DNA of 64,000 bases from the NCBI GenBank assembly GCA_963575745.1, contig CAUYUJ010016346.1, positions 90,513 through 154,512 of the forward strand, read 5' to 3'. Each line of letters begins with the position of its first letter. Position 1 is the stretch's first letter. Under the pieces are notes generated by a model, which saw only the letters and a program-made list of their open reading frames with translations, was not told the DNA's origin and searched no databases. This DNA is from Prorocentrum cordatum. Taxonomy: Eukaryota; Sar; Dinophyceae; Prorocentrales; Prorocentraceae. Below, piece by piece: positions 23,447 to 35,245 of this stretch. A program made the translations under genes and the position numbers.

Positions 23447-23775
23447 TCCTCCTCCTCCTCCTCCTCCTCCTCCTCCTCCTCCGCCCCCCCCCCCTCCTCC
23501 CCCCCCCCCTCCCCTCCTCCCTCCTCCTCCTCCTCCTCCTCCTCCTCCTCCTCCTCCTCCTCCTCCTCTCCTCCTCCTCCCTCCTCCTCCTCCTCCTCCT
23601 CCTCCTCCTTCCTCCTTCGCTTCCTCCTCCTCCTCCTCCTCCTCCTCCTCCTCCTCCTCCTCCTACTCCCTCTCCTCCTCCTCCTCCTCCTCCTCCTCCT
23701 CCTCCTCGTCCTGCTCCTCCTCCTTCTCCTGCTCCTCCTCCTCCTGCTCCTCCTCCTCCTTCTCCTCCTCCTCCA
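23447..23775. repeat. (TCC)n microsatellite, right flank of LINE-B
   Basis: Roughly 100 TCC/CCT triplets with C-run and CTG interruptions. It is probably the continuation of the tract at 16328-16413, split by LINE-B. Confidence 0.95.
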
Positions 23776-23779
23776 TTCC

Positions 23780-24749
23780 TTATCCTTATGGATAACTGAT
23801 CCCTGTCGCACCCTGAGGCCGGTCGAAAGGGCGGGCCGGGCGTTTCGCCGGAGACTTCCTCACCATGTGTGATCCTGAGACTTAAAAACTGGCAACCGCT
23901 TCACAGATGGACCGCGAGTGGTTTTCAAAATGTGGCTCTCGCCTTAGCGCTGCGCGCATCCGCTCTAAAAGACTGCAAGGTAATCACGGACTGAGGGCGG
24001 CTGGTTTTCAAAGCTGGGCTCTCGCTCTAGTCCCGCGCACACTCTTTGTAAACATTTGCCAGACATTCATTGGCCCTCATGGTTAACGTACCAGAAATGA
24101 TATGTCGGAACGAGTCAGGACTGTCTGGGCGCAACAATTATGTGGATTCGCGGTGTTGAAGTCCCAGGAATGAAGTTCTGGCACGATTCAAGATCGCCAA
24201 GACGTAACAGTCAGGTTAACTCGCGGCGTTGAAGTCCTGAGAGTGGTGTTTAGGCACGCTTCAAGGCCTCCTCAGAGCGTTGTGGAACGCTATGAGAGCG
24301 TTCTGGAACACACTCTGGAACGGATTTCTCATCGTCCTAGCCCCATCCGAAGAGCCCAGGGGGGGCCGCCGAGGAGGCTTCAATCAGGAGGAGCGAAGAG
24401 AAGCGAAGCGAGCCGTCAGTGCCCGCGGCGGGCCATAGGCGATGGGCGCGCTGCGAGGCACACTGGCCCTCTGAGAGGACCAGGAAAAGGCGATAACCGG
24501 TTCACGATTCAGTGCACATGCAGACAGGGGGAAGGGCAGGGGAGGCAAGAAGAAAACAGACCGAAGCTTAAATCAAGAGGAGGAGGAGGAGGAGGAGAAG
24601 GAGGTAAAGATCAACCAACCAGTCGATCCACGAATGACTTACGACGAAGTTTCTGTCAGCACGGCCCGCTGCGACCGCATGAACACCATCTGGGGCTTAC
24701 CTGGAGGAACAGGGAGCGGTGGAAGGATAAACGGTTGGAGGTCCGCGCG
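23780..24749. other. No gene recognised
   Basis: Unique GC-moderate sequence. Two related segments, each with GCTCTCGC followed by GCGCGCA-type sequence, lie near 23915-23960 and 24005-24050. GGCGTTGAAGTCC(C/T)G.GA occurs at about 24150 and 24225, so a short local duplication is present. A 421-codon plus-strand frame starting at 24243 passes through purine-rich repeats and shows no domain. Confidence 0.4.
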
Positions 24750-24852
24750 GATTTCTGGGATCCACGCTGGGCCCCTCTCCCTGGCACGCGGAGCGCGCCA
24801 GGGGCGGCGCGGAGGCGCTGCCCCTGGGGGCCCAGCGCAAATCTACGAAATC
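24750..24852. repeat. Hairpin-forming dispersed element, copy 1
   Basis: The arms GATTTCTGGGATC...CGCTGGGCCC and GGGCCCAGCG...GAAATC are imperfect inverted repeats around a core GCGGAGCGCGCCAGGGGCGG. The core recurs at 34126-34147 within a longer foldback. Confidence 0.55.
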
Positions 24853-25258
24853 AGCGGGGAGGTCCGGAAGTTCCTACTTATGCAGCACTTCTTCTTCGAT
24901 TGCAACTGGCCAGCGCTTGTTGGGGTGACTGGCTGGGGATCTCGAGCCAGACGAGGGACGTGGCACCCGCGGTCCTCTGGCGGTGCCAGTCGGCCTGGGC
25001 CTTCATCTGCTCGTGGAGCGCCTTGATCACCTCCCGGGGCCAAAGGGCCACGGGCCTGGGCGGAGATAGGGGGACGGCCAGAACAGAAGAGGGAGGGGAG
25101 GCTCGCCAGATTGAAGATCGAGCTTCTCGGACGTTCTCGTCGGTTCTCGGCGGTGCTCCATCCTCAAGATGTGTTCCACCAACTGCGCCCCGCCGAGTGT
25201 TCCAGGAGTGCCCGAGTCGTCCCGAACGGCCGCTGGAGACCCCAGCTATGAATCATAT
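24853..25258. other. No gene recognised
   Basis: Unique GC-rich sequence. Frames are open in more than one phase but show no recognisable protein. Confidence 0.4.
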
Positions 25259-25515
25259 GAAGCAGGAGGAGAAGAAGGAGGAGGAGGAGGAGAGGGAGCG
25301 AGGGAGGCGAGAGAGAGAGAGAGAGAGAACGAGGAGCGAGAGAGGGGGTGGAGGAGAGGGAGGAGGGGAAGGATCAGGGAGGAGGGGGAGGAGAGAGGAG
25401 AAAAGAAAGGACAAAGAGGAACGTAGGACGGGAAGGGGGAGACGGGAGAAAAGAACGGAGGAGGAGATGTGGGAGGGAGGAGGAGGAAGGAGAAACGGAG
25501 GGAGGTGAGAGGAGC
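25259..25515. repeat. Purine-rich (GA/GAG/GGA) low-complexity tract
   Basis: Almost pure G/A on the plus strand, built of GAGGAG, AGAGAG and GGAGG blocks. No coding content. Confidence 0.9.
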
Positions 25516-25589
25516 GGCAAAAAGGGAAAGGAGCATCGGAGACCAATCAAAGACGGGCAACAATCAAGGATCACGATAATGACAGACGT

Positions 25590-26830
25590 GCACACCTACA
25601 CACATACATACATACATACATACATACATACATACATACATACACATACATTCATACATACATACATACATACATACAGCCAAACACACCAACGCACACA
25701 TACACACCTACATACACATATACACATATATACATCTATACATACATACATACATACATGCATGCATGCATACATACATGTATACATGCATGCATGCATG
25801 CATGCATGCATGCATGCATGCAAATATACATACATACATATGTACATATACATATATATACATATACAAACATACATACCTACACACATACACACTTACA
25901 CACCTGTTTGCAAACCTACATACATACACGCATACATACATACATGCATACATCCATACGTCCATACCTACATACATACGTACGTACATACCTACATACG
26001 CACCTGCGCACATACATGCATACATGCATACATACATGCATGCACACGAGCATACATACGTACACACGTACTCACATCCAAACATGCATTCACACCCGTA
26101 TACACCGACACATACATCAACACCTACATACATACATCCATACATGCAAACATACATACGTACACCCATGCATACATACATACACGCGTACTTACATACA
26201 TGCATGCATACATGCATACACACACCTACATACATTCATACACACATGCAGACATACATACACACAGACATACACACATGCATGCATGCATGCATGCATA
26301 CGTAAATACAATCGTACATACATACATGCACGTGCGTGCACACATCTATACACATGCAACTATGCACATACACATAGACACAGATGTGTACGCACATATG
26401 TATATATACATATATGCAGGGAGGCCTGCATGCATGCACGCATGCATGCCATACACGTACAGATGCATACACACATGCATACCTACATACATATATACAT
26501 ACATGCACACATAAATACATGCATACAGGTAGACATACATGCATACGTATATGCATGCATGCATGCACACATACAAACATAACAACATACATACAGCAAC
26601 ACAAACATGCATGCACCCAATCATACATACACGCATACATGCATGCAACCATGCGCACAGACAGGCACACATACCTCCGTGTGTATATATATATAGATAT
26701 GCACATGTAAATATACCTGTGTTTACAAACAAACATACGTATATACAGGCATGTATGCATGCGTACATACATCCATGTCTGCATACATGCATACATACAT
26801 ATGTGTACGCATACATACATGCATTAAAAC
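25590..26830. repeat. (CATA)n / (CATG)n microsatellite, 1.2 kb
   Basis: Tetranucleotide CATA units with frequent CATG and CACA variants, including a pure ATGC run near 25790-25820. Frames over 300 codons (YIHT- or CMYV-rich) are products of a stop-free tetranucleotide repeat. Confidence 0.95.
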
Positions 26831-27300
26831 AACGCACGCGATTCGCGCGCGTGACGGTTCTAGTCAGCCAGAGCCCTTGACAAGGTCAGATAGCCACTGA
26901 AGTATTTACCCGCAAATGGTTTGAGCATGGGGTACATTGCATCTATAGCGCGGACAGAGCAGATACGAAGTGCCGACACGGACATTAGCATGATATTCGC
27001 TGCGAAGCTATGCGCACCAGTGTCAGCAATGCAATGACCAAAATTGCAGCGCATTGCAACGCATTGCCATGCAATCAAGCCAGATGTGGGCCCAATGCGG
27101 CTCGAAGCATTACAAGCACAAGTTACCCAAACAAGTGCACAACAATACAATGCGTTGCACATCAAAGCAAAGTGGAGCAATGCTCACCAAAACAATGTGG
27201 ATCACGAAACAACGAAATGGTACATGCAACGGAAAACAACCCAACACAAATATAATGATGCAGAGTAACGCAAAAGACCGAACACGATTCCGGGAACTCA
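26831..27300. other. No gene; AT-richer spacer with GCATTGCA-type repeats
   Basis: Between about 27000 and 27200 short motifs such as GCATTGCAACGCATTGCC and GCAATGC recur. Nothing else is recognised. Confidence 0.45.
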
Positions 27301-27830
27301 TAGATCCCAGGGGCGAGCCGCCTTAGAAAGAGCCCAAGAGCACCCCAAGGAGGGCCCAAGTCAGGGCCAAAAGGCACCCAAGAACAGCCAATGAGTTCCC
27401 CGGGAGAGGCTCCAAGGGGGGCCCAGCGAGGCCCAAGGAGCTCCAATCAGGCTCCAGAATGAGGCACAGGGGGCACCCCAGAGGCGCCACAAGAAAGCCA
27501 GAAGATGGCGTCAGAAAGAAAGGACCCAAGGAAACACCCCTTCAGCCCTCAAAGCAAGTCGCAAGGGCTCACGAGCAGCCCCAAGAGCGGCGTCAAGGGT
27601 GCCGCAAGGGGATCCCGAAGTGGGCTCCAAGAAGCCCCTTGTTGGTCTGGCAGGGGTGGAGCCTGGCGCGCGCGGCACCAGTCTCGTACCGAAACGCCCG
27701 CGGCGAAACGGAGGCAGCGGTGGCACCGCGACGGTGGCGGCGGCACGAAGCGCATCCAAGGCTCTAGCAAGCCGCAGCCCTCGACTGAAGTAGTGACCCA
27801 AAATCGGTTTGATCTCAACATGAAAGAATA
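27301..27830. repeat. GC-rich dispersed repeat (CCCAAGAG-type)
   Basis: Short degenerate units such as GCCCAAGAGCACCCCAAGGA recur to about 27620. Related sequence in either orientation is seen at 28170-28480, 29440-30010, 31380-31680, 42560-42740 and 55250-55400. The remainder to 27830 is unique. No protein family is seen. Confidence 0.5.
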
Positions 27831-27849
27831 CCAATCACGCGGATCACAT

Positions 27850-28160
27850 GGCATCGCCCCGCCAATGTCGTCACGCCCCTCACACGGATCGCGCCCCCCC
27901 CCCCCCCGGGGAGCTCCACTTACAGTGCCAGGGAAAAAGCTCGCACGCGTCCCATAACCCGTCTCGGCGCACCCTTCACACGGATCGTGCCCCAGAAAGG
28001 TGTAGTTCCACGTGCTGCCCGAATGGAAAAGTTCGCAGAGCGCCCCCCCGCGTATTTCGACTCACTCCTCACACGGATCGCGCCCCAAAACCAACGGCCC
28101 CAGAGACAGGGCTCGCATCCCACCGCCCTGCCCATGTCGACACACTCTGACATGGATCAT
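27850..28160. repeat. ~93-bp tandem repeat, four degenerate copies
   Basis: CACACGGATCGCGCCCC or close variants occur at about 27880, 27974, 28068 and 28147, each within a similar context. One copy carries a poly-C run. Confidence 0.65.
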
Positions 28161-28169
28161 CAGTTACGG

Positions 28170-28500
28170 GCGTCTTACAGGCGTCTTGGACGCCTCTCGT
28201 GGGCTCGCGGCGTGATTCTCAGGGGCATCTTGAAGCCTATGCAAAGCCTCTTGGGGGCCTCTAGGCGTCTCTCCGGGGCTACTCTGGGGGGTTCTTGAAA
28301 TCGGTGAGAGCCTCCCGGGGGTCTCGGGGGCATGTTAGGAGCCTTGTATACCCTCCCAAGTACTGGCCCACGACCCCTCTTGGCACCCTCGTAGGACCTC
28401 TTGGGTCTCCCGTGGGGCCCTCTTGGTGCTCTCTTGGGGCGTCTTGGGCGCCCTTAGGACCGTCTAGGCGTAGATTGATTGGACGGGTCATGCATGTGGC
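28170..28500. repeat. GC-rich dispersed repeat, opposite orientation
   Basis: Recurring CTTGGGGGC and GTCTTGGGCGC motifs, the complement of those at 27300-27620. Confidence 0.5.
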
Positions 28501-28559
28501 TGCAAGGAAGCACACGATATAATGAAACGGTGAGAGAATACCTCAGGACAAAGGTCCCC

Positions 28560-29290
28560 GGGCGCTCCCCCCTTAGCCGCGTCCCGCGGCTGGGGGGCGT
28601 CCGGACACCACAGCTTTACCCTTGAGCGCCCCCCGGGCACTCCCCCACCCTTGACCGCGTCTCGCGGCCGGGGGGCCCCTCGAGACACCACGACTTCAAC
28701 CTTGAGCGCCCCCTGAGCGCTACCCCTTGGCCGTGTTTCGCGGCCGGGGGGGGGCGCCTCGGGACACCACGGCTTCAACCTTGAGCGTCCCCCGGGAACC
28801 CCCCCTCCTTGACCGCGTCTCGCGGCGGGGGGTGCGCCTCGGGACACCACAGCTTCAACCTTGAGCGCCCCACGTCCCCCCCCCCCGTGACCGCGTCTCG
28901 CAAACAGGGGGGCGCCTCGGGACACCACGTCTTCAACCTTGAGCGCCCCCCGGGCACCCCCTTGACCGCTTCTCGCGGCCGGGGGGGCGCCAGGGGACAC
29001 CACGGTTTTAACCTTGATCGCCTCCTGGGCCCCCCCCCCCTTGACCGCGTCTCGCGGCCTGGGTGGTGCGCCTCAGGACAAAACGGGGGGATACCCGAGG
29101 AGACAAAAGGGAGAGAGACAGAGAGTGGAGACTTGAGCGGAAACCAAGAGAACCAACTAAACTCCTCTCTCCTCGCTCAGCGCTCGTCTTGAACGGCTCG
29201 CGGGCACTTCCCGTTGACCACGTCTCGCGGCCAGCAACCTGGGCACCCCTCTTTGACCGCGTCTCGCGGCCAGGGGGGTGCCTCAGGCTA
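28560..29290. repeat. ~79-bp tandem repeat around CGTCTCGCGG
   Basis: Seven adjacent units, 75-82 bp apart, each with TTGACCGCGTCTCGCGGC, a G run, CGCCTCGGGACACCACG and TTCAACCTTGAGCGCCCC. Two further partial copies lie near 29222 and 29259, after about 110 bp of unrelated purine-rich sequence. Confidence 0.9.
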
Positions 29291-29439
29291 CGAATGGACC
29301 GCCTCATTGTCATGAAAATGGCCCGTCGCCCAAAACTAAGTTCCTCGGTCCTCGTCCCCTCAGGCTAGCGCGACGCTGACGCCCGCCAAGGCGAAGCAAG
29401 CCCGACTGGACTGCAGGGTGGCTTGCTGTCCGCTCGCGG

Positions 29440-30120
29440 CTCGTACTGCCACCGTGCCTGGGTTGTGGGTCAGAGGCTTCTTGGATACCTGCTGGGGTCT
29501 CCTGGCGTGCTTCTCGGGCGCCTCTTGGAGCCAGTTTTGAAGCCTCTGGGGGCATTTGGGGGCTGCTTGGGAGCTTCTCGGGGCCTCTTGTGGACAGCTT
29601 GGGGGCCTGCTGGCGGTCTGGGGTTGCACTTGGGGCAGAGGGCTCGACATGTGAGTTGGAGTTCCCCCTCGTGGGCCCCTCTTTGGGCCATCTGAAGCCG
29701 TTTTGGGAGCCTATTGAACCGCCCTTGGGCTCTCTTGGGCAGTTTGAGAGCTCTCTTGGGGGCCTTTTGGGCCGTCTTGAGGCGATCTTGGGGGCATATT
29801 GGGCCACATTGGACGTTGTTGAGACTTCAAAATGGTCATGATGGAAATACATGTATTCCAACGAGAATGGCGCACATTTTTAGCCATCCAGGGCCCCCTG
29901 GGATCTTGGAGCCTTCTCGGGGAGTTTGGGGGGCCTCTTGATGGCTCTTCGGCCGTCTTGAAGCCATCTTGAGGCGTCTTGAGGCCCTGTTGGGCCGCTC
30001 TGGTCGCTCATGTGTGCCCCCCGGAAATGATTTGAACGGCCAGAGGGAGGCCCCGGAGGCTGGGGGGGTCCTGTTTCCCGGTGCCGACAAAAGGGGAAGG
30101 AAATCCGGGAGGGGGGGCCG
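29440..30120. repeat. GC-rich dispersed repeat with inverted relative at 31.4-31.7 kb
   Basis: The minus strand at about 29450-29520 and the plus strand at about 31595-31665 share ATCCAA.A.GC.TC..ACCC and CACGGTGGCAG. Much of the stretch is TTGGGGGCCTCTTGG-type units. No protein is supported. Confidence 0.5.
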
Positions 30121-30139
30121 GCCAGCCTCGGTACCCCTG

Positions 30140-30290
30140 TATATGATATTATCCAGACGTGCATACATACATACATGCATTCATGCATACATACATACAT
30201 AAGCACAGACGTGCAAACATGCAGACGTACAGACATGAAGACACGCAGACGTACAGGCACACAGACATACATATATACAGACAGACAGAT

Positions 30291-30353
<63 letters not shown>

Positions 30354-30855
30354 AACACAGGCAGGCAAGCAGACATACAATACTCTTCAATACAACAATA
30401 CCCTACAACACACAGCAGTACAAAACATGCATACATGCATACCTACGTACATGCATACATGCAGTATACACATACATGCATGCGTAATACCTGCAAACAT
30501 GCATCCATACATACATACATACACAAACACATCCATATACTCATGCAATGCGTGCACGCATGCATGCATGCATGCATACAAACATGACTACATACATCCA
30601 TACCTACATGCACACAATACATGCGCACATACATACAATGAGTGCGAATCGCACAGTCATACATATATATAGAGATATACGTACCAATTACAAGCATACC
30701 TGCAATGCATGCATACGGACATACGTACATGTACACGCATGCATCCACACATACACGCAATGCAACACAATACACTCCACTACACTACACTACATACAAA
30801 CATGCGTACGTACACAGATACCTACGTAGGCATGGACATAGACGTACGCTTACAC

Positions 30856-30887
<32 letters not shown>

Positions 30888-31345
30888 GCACCTTCACATA
30901 CACATACACAACCATGCATGCACGCATGCAGGCAGACCGACAGAGATGAAGCCACACATACATGCATACATACATACATAAATACATGTATGCATGCATA
31001 CATGCATACATGCATACAGACAGGCAGACCGACATACATAACGACAGACAGACAGACAGGCAGGCAGGCAGACAGACAGCAAAACAGGCACACACATAAA
31101 CACATACATTCATACATGTATGCATGCATACTTACATGTATACATGCACACGTGTGCACACATACACACATACATACATGCACGCGCGCATGTACACATA
31201 CATGCATACATACATACATGAAGACATGCATACACATACATTCATAACTGCATGCATGCATACACGGACATCGGTCTACATGCATACATACATACATGCG
31301 TACATGCATATAAATATACATATATGTATACATATATATACACAC
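30140..31345. repeat. (CATA)n / (CAGA)n microsatellite, 1.2 kb
   Basis: CATA/CATG units as in the tract at 25.6-26.8 kb, with a pure (CAGA)n run at about 30280-30345 and a (CACATA)n run near 30860-30910. Frames through it are artefacts. Confidence 0.95.
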
Positions 31346-31680
31346 TTGGATGCACAATTCCGCCGCCCTGCCTGCGGCACGTTGAGGCGTGGAAGACTGC
31401 CAAAAACTGCCTGGCAGGGTTTCTGTGGCCTTGTGAGGGGCTCGCATCGCTTCTATTCGCAGGCGAGTCCCCTGGAGCCCATGGCGCCTCCCTGGGGCTC
31501 TACAAGGCTTCAATGCCGGCACAGGAGGCTCGCAAAGCGGTCCAAGAGGGTAGAAAAACTGTTCCAAGAGGCCCCCGAGAGAGGTCTCACGAGATCCCAA
31601 AGAACATCCAACAGGCTTCATACCCGCAGCCCAGACACGGTGGCAGGACTCGCCGTAGGCAGCTGGCTGAGTTGAAAGAG
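31346..31680. repeat. GC-rich dispersed repeat copy
   Basis: See the relative at 29.44-29.70 kb in the opposite orientation. No protein family is recognised. Confidence 0.5.
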
Positions 31681-32100
31681 GGAAAGCAAGAGCGAGAGAG
31701 AGAGAGATAGAAACAAAACAACAAAAAAACGAAAAACACTGTGACAGAGACACAGAGAGATAAAGAGACAGGGAGACAGAGAAAGATGATAGCAGAAAGA
31801 CAGAGAAGAAGAGAGACAGAGAAATCGAAAGACAGAACGCCAGAGCGAAAGACCGATACAGAGAGAGAGAGAGAAAGGGAGCGAGGGAGAGGGGGAGAGG
31901 GAGGGGGAGGGAAAGGGGGGGAGAGGAGAAAGAGGAGGTCGGAGGGAGAGAAGGAGAGGGGGAGGGGAGGATAGATGAGGGAAGATGGCAAGAGGAGAAG
32001 GAAGTGGGGGAGGGAAAGCGAGGAGGGAAAGAAGGCAGACTGGACGAGTGCATTCTGCTTAGCGGGCTGAGCTAACCTGCCGAAGAGCTCGAAGAACTTG
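31681..32100. repeat. Purine-rich GA/GGA tract
   Basis: AGAGA and GGGAG blocks to about 32030, then a short unique piece. Confidence 0.85.
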
Positions 32101-32109
32101 ACTCCCCAA

Positions 32110-32605
32110 TAAAATCAACTCATCCCTTCCTCTTCCTCTCCCCCCCCACCTCCTCCCTCCTCTCCCTCCTTCGCCTCCTCCTCCTCCTCGTCATCCTCCA
32201 CCTTGGTAGCATTATCATTGTTATTCGTGTGAGTATTCTTCTCATTATTCCTTCTCGTCGCATTCCATTCCTGCCTAATCATCCTCCTCCTTCCTTCCTC
32301 ATCCTCCTTTTCCTCCTCTACTCTCTTTCGCCCTCGTCGCCCCCCAATCCCTCCTCCTATTCCTCCTTCTCCTCCTCCTCCCGCCTTCCCCTCCACCTCC
32401 TGCTTCTCTCTTTGAACCTGCGGTCTCGCGGATCTCTCGAGCGAATAGAGTCTGAGTAACACCGCGGATGCCGTCAAGTGAACTTGTGTTCCTCCTCCTT
32501 CTTCTTCGCAATCCGCCTCCCTCCCCCCGCCCCTGATCCTTTCCTCCTCCTCCTCCTCCTTCCTTATCATCCTCATCGTCCTCCTTCTCATCGTCTGTGT
32601 AACCC
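32110..32605. repeat. Pyrimidine-rich interrupted (TCC)n tract
   Basis: CTCCTC, CTTCC and CCTCC blocks with unique interruptions near 32200-32260 and 32415-32480. Confidence 0.8.
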
Positions 32606-33090
32606 CCTCTTCCTCATCGATGTTGGGCTCTTGTGCGGCTTCACCAACCATACTGTGTCGTGCACGCTTCCATGCCTTCTCCCGAGCCCCATCTGCAGCG
32701 GACTCTGTGCTTGCGCAGAGGCACGCATGCAGTCTCCAATGTGTCGTCAGTTCACCACGCTGCGGTTGGCTCTGTCAACGCTGCGATTCATGGACTTTGG
32801 GGCTCGTGAGGCGCACACACACACACACAACCACACAATTACACACATTCAGTGGGCGAAATAATAGCCTCCTCAGCTACCTATACGACCACCCTGCGGG
32901 TGATAAGGAGGTTGGGGGGGGGGCAGCAATGGGCAACAGTGGTGAATGTTGTTGTGACAATGCCAGTGGAGATAGTTGCGTTGCCGCTCGCTCTTGGGGG
33001 CGTTGGTGTCGAGTTGTTTACGTCACCCTTCCCCTGGGAACCTGCCCAACCTGTCTCGTTCGGTCTCGCTACCGATCTCACAATCGATAT
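32606..33090. other. No gene recognised
   Basis: Unique sequence with a short (CA)n near 32812-32830. A 186-codon plus-strand frame has no recognisable domain and ends in the (CAT)n tract. Confidence 0.45.
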
Positions 33091-33094
33091 CACT

Positions 33095-33104
33095 ATCGAC
33101 GTCG

Positions 33105-33166
<62 letters not shown>

Positions 33167-33401
33167 GACATCACCATTAACATCATCATCATCGTCATCA
33201 TCATCATCATCAGCATCATCATCATCAACGTCGTCATCATCATCACAATCATCATCACCATCATGGCCATCATCACCATCAGCATCGCACAATCGATCTC
33301 ACATTCGGTCTCACTATCGATATCACAACCGATCTCACAATCGACGTCATCATCATCATCAACAACGACACCAACATCATCATCATCATCATCATCATCA
33401 G

Positions 33402-33435
<34 letters not shown>

Positions 33436-33491
33436 GCCATCATCAACATCATCATCATCATTACCATCATCATCATCATCACCATCATCAC

Positions 33492-33526
<35 letters not shown>

Positions 33527-33540
33527 CCATAATCATCCAC
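33095..33540. repeat. (ATC)n microsatellite with an internal CGATATCAC-type duplication
   Basis: CAT/ATC triplets interrupted at 33290-33350 by a segment close to the sequence just before the array (33060-33095: CGATCTCACAATCGATATCA type), so the array has been partly duplicated. Confidence 0.9.
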
Positions 33541-33544
33541 GTCA

Positions 33545-33765
33545 TCATCGGGACACCGACGGGACACCGAAGGGACACCAGCGGGACACCGGCGGGACAC
33601 CGGCGGGACACCGCGCGGCAACGGCCGCCCGGTCAAGGTTCTTTTGCCCCGGCCGCGCCTCAGCCACACGGGACACCAGCGGGACACCGGCGGGACACCG
33701 CGGGGCACCGGCCGCCCGGTCAAGGTTCTTTTGCTCCGGCCGCGCCTCAGCCACAGGAGACTTTC
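33545..33765. repeat. (GGGACACCGGC)n and a duplicated block
   Basis: Ten- to eleven-bp units of GGGACACCGGC, followed by GGCCGCCCGGTCAAGG...CCGCGCCTCAGCCACA. The unit plus this block is then repeated once (about 33545-33668 and 33669-33752). Confidence 0.85.
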
Positions 33766-34034
33766 TCTCGCCCGCCCACGCAGCTTCGCCTCGCCCGCAC
33801 GGCACGCACGAACACGAAACCGAAATCGATTTCCCGGTAGGGGGGCTCTCCGTTCCACTTCGATCTCACCCCCCAACCTCCGACTCTGCTTTTTTTGTCT
33901 TCGCTGCCCACGCGGGAGAGGCGGGCCGTGCTGCGCGGCCTTGGGCCGGGCTCCCCATGGGTTCGCGGCCCCACTGCGCGAGCGCGGCGGCGTGGGACCC
34001 TGGGCAGGCTCCACCAGGAGCCCACGAGCTCAGG

Positions 34035-34265
34035 GGCAAGCGGGCCTGCGTTAGGGGAACAAAAGATGGCATAAACATAAACTCGGAGAATTTCTCGGAT
34101 CGGCACCGGACCCCCCTCCATAGCGCGCGGAGCGCGCCAGGGGCGGCGCCGGAGGCGCCGCTGGGAGGGCCCCAGCGCCGATCCGAGAAATCCGCGAGAA
34201 CCTCCGGGTTGTTATGTTTATGCCACTTTTCGTTTCCCTATGCGTTGGCCCGTCGCCTGCACGAG
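34035..34265. repeat. Foldback (MITE-like) element, copy 2 of core
   Basis: The left arm (about 34045-34104) and right arm (about 34177-34255) are inverted repeats. ATTTCTCGGATCGGC at 34090-34104 is the exact complement of 34177-34191, and TGGCATAAACATAA near 34066 pairs with TTATGTTTATGCCA near 34210. The central core shares GCGGAGCGCGCCAGGGGCGG with 24785-24810. No transposase is present. Confidence 0.65.
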
Positions 34266-34307
34266 GACCCGCACCGTGCGCCCAGGCGTGTGCATCACCC
34301 CCCAGCA

Positions 34308-34470
34308 TCTCTCTCCTTCTCTCTCTCTCTCTCCCTCTCTCTTTTTTTTTTTTTTTTTTTTTTTCTCTCTCTCTCTCGTCTCAAAACGTTTCTTTACATA
34401 TACACACGTAACACATGTCTCTCGCCATCTCTCTCCCTATCTCTCTCTCTCTCCCCCCCTTCCCCCTCTT
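34308..34470. repeat. (CT)n and poly-T tract
   Basis: CTCTCT blocks around a T run of about 22 (near 34340-34365), then a second CT block near 34425-34455. Confidence 0.9.
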
Positions 34471-35245
34471 ACAATCCAGTCCGGCTCCTGTGTATTCGGG
34501 CTGTCCCCGCATTCGGGACAAGCACGGCGACAGAGGCCCCACGATGCCTCCAGAGGCAGGGAGCCCGAGTATACAGCCCAATGCCGCGACGAGGAGGGGA
34601 GCCCCACATCGCCCCGCACCTCCCCCCCTCGGCCTGTCGGCCAAGCTCACGGACATCACCTCGACGGGCTCGTCTGGAACCACCGTGAACGGCTCCGGCA
34701 CTCCAAAGAGGGCCTGCCCTTGCCCCCTCCCGTGCGCCAGGCGCTTCCCTGCGCGCGCCCATCAGCACAGGGAAGTCCTGACCAGACCAGAAACAGGAGA
34801 GGAGAGGGGGGGAAAAAAAGGGCGGAGAGGGCAAGATAGATGCGCTCGCGCCACATCTGACATCCTCCCCTTTCTACCCATCCCTTCTTGCGTTGGACGC
34901 ATGTCTATCGGCTCCCGTTGGGACCCCCTGGACTCTCCCCAGGCCCCCGACGTCGTGATGTTGTCATCACGTCGACCCCAGCAAAGGTCTCGACACCTTC
35001 CCCATATCTGTTTTTTCGTCCTGAATCGTTTTTGATGGTCTTGGGGCCTGGCGAGGGCCCCCAGAAGCCGACAATAGCGAAAAACCTCCCGTCGCGACTT
35101 GTCAAGGATCTGGGGCAGGAAACCGACAGCACGAGAAAGCCAAAATCATAGAAAACACAATAGGTTCTCCAATGAGTTGGGCCTTTGGGGTCGGCTCCCC
35201 GAGCCTCGGGACGGCCCCAGGAGGGCTCCAAAACGGATCCCTAGG
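34471..35245. other. No gene recognised
   Basis: GC-rich sequence with frames open in several phases. CCTGAATCGTTTTTGATGGT...GGGGCC near 35019 recurs as CCCGAATCGCTTTTTGACGG...GGGGCC near 38454, so part is a dispersed repeat. Confidence 0.45.

Noticed and set aside
24243-25508. A 421-codon plus-strand frame
   Set aside because: No domain; it ends in purine-rich repeats, and other phases are also open.
25590-31345. Long frames in the CATA/CAGA arrays
   Set aside because: Tetranucleotide repeats free of stops; amino-acid content is purely compositional.
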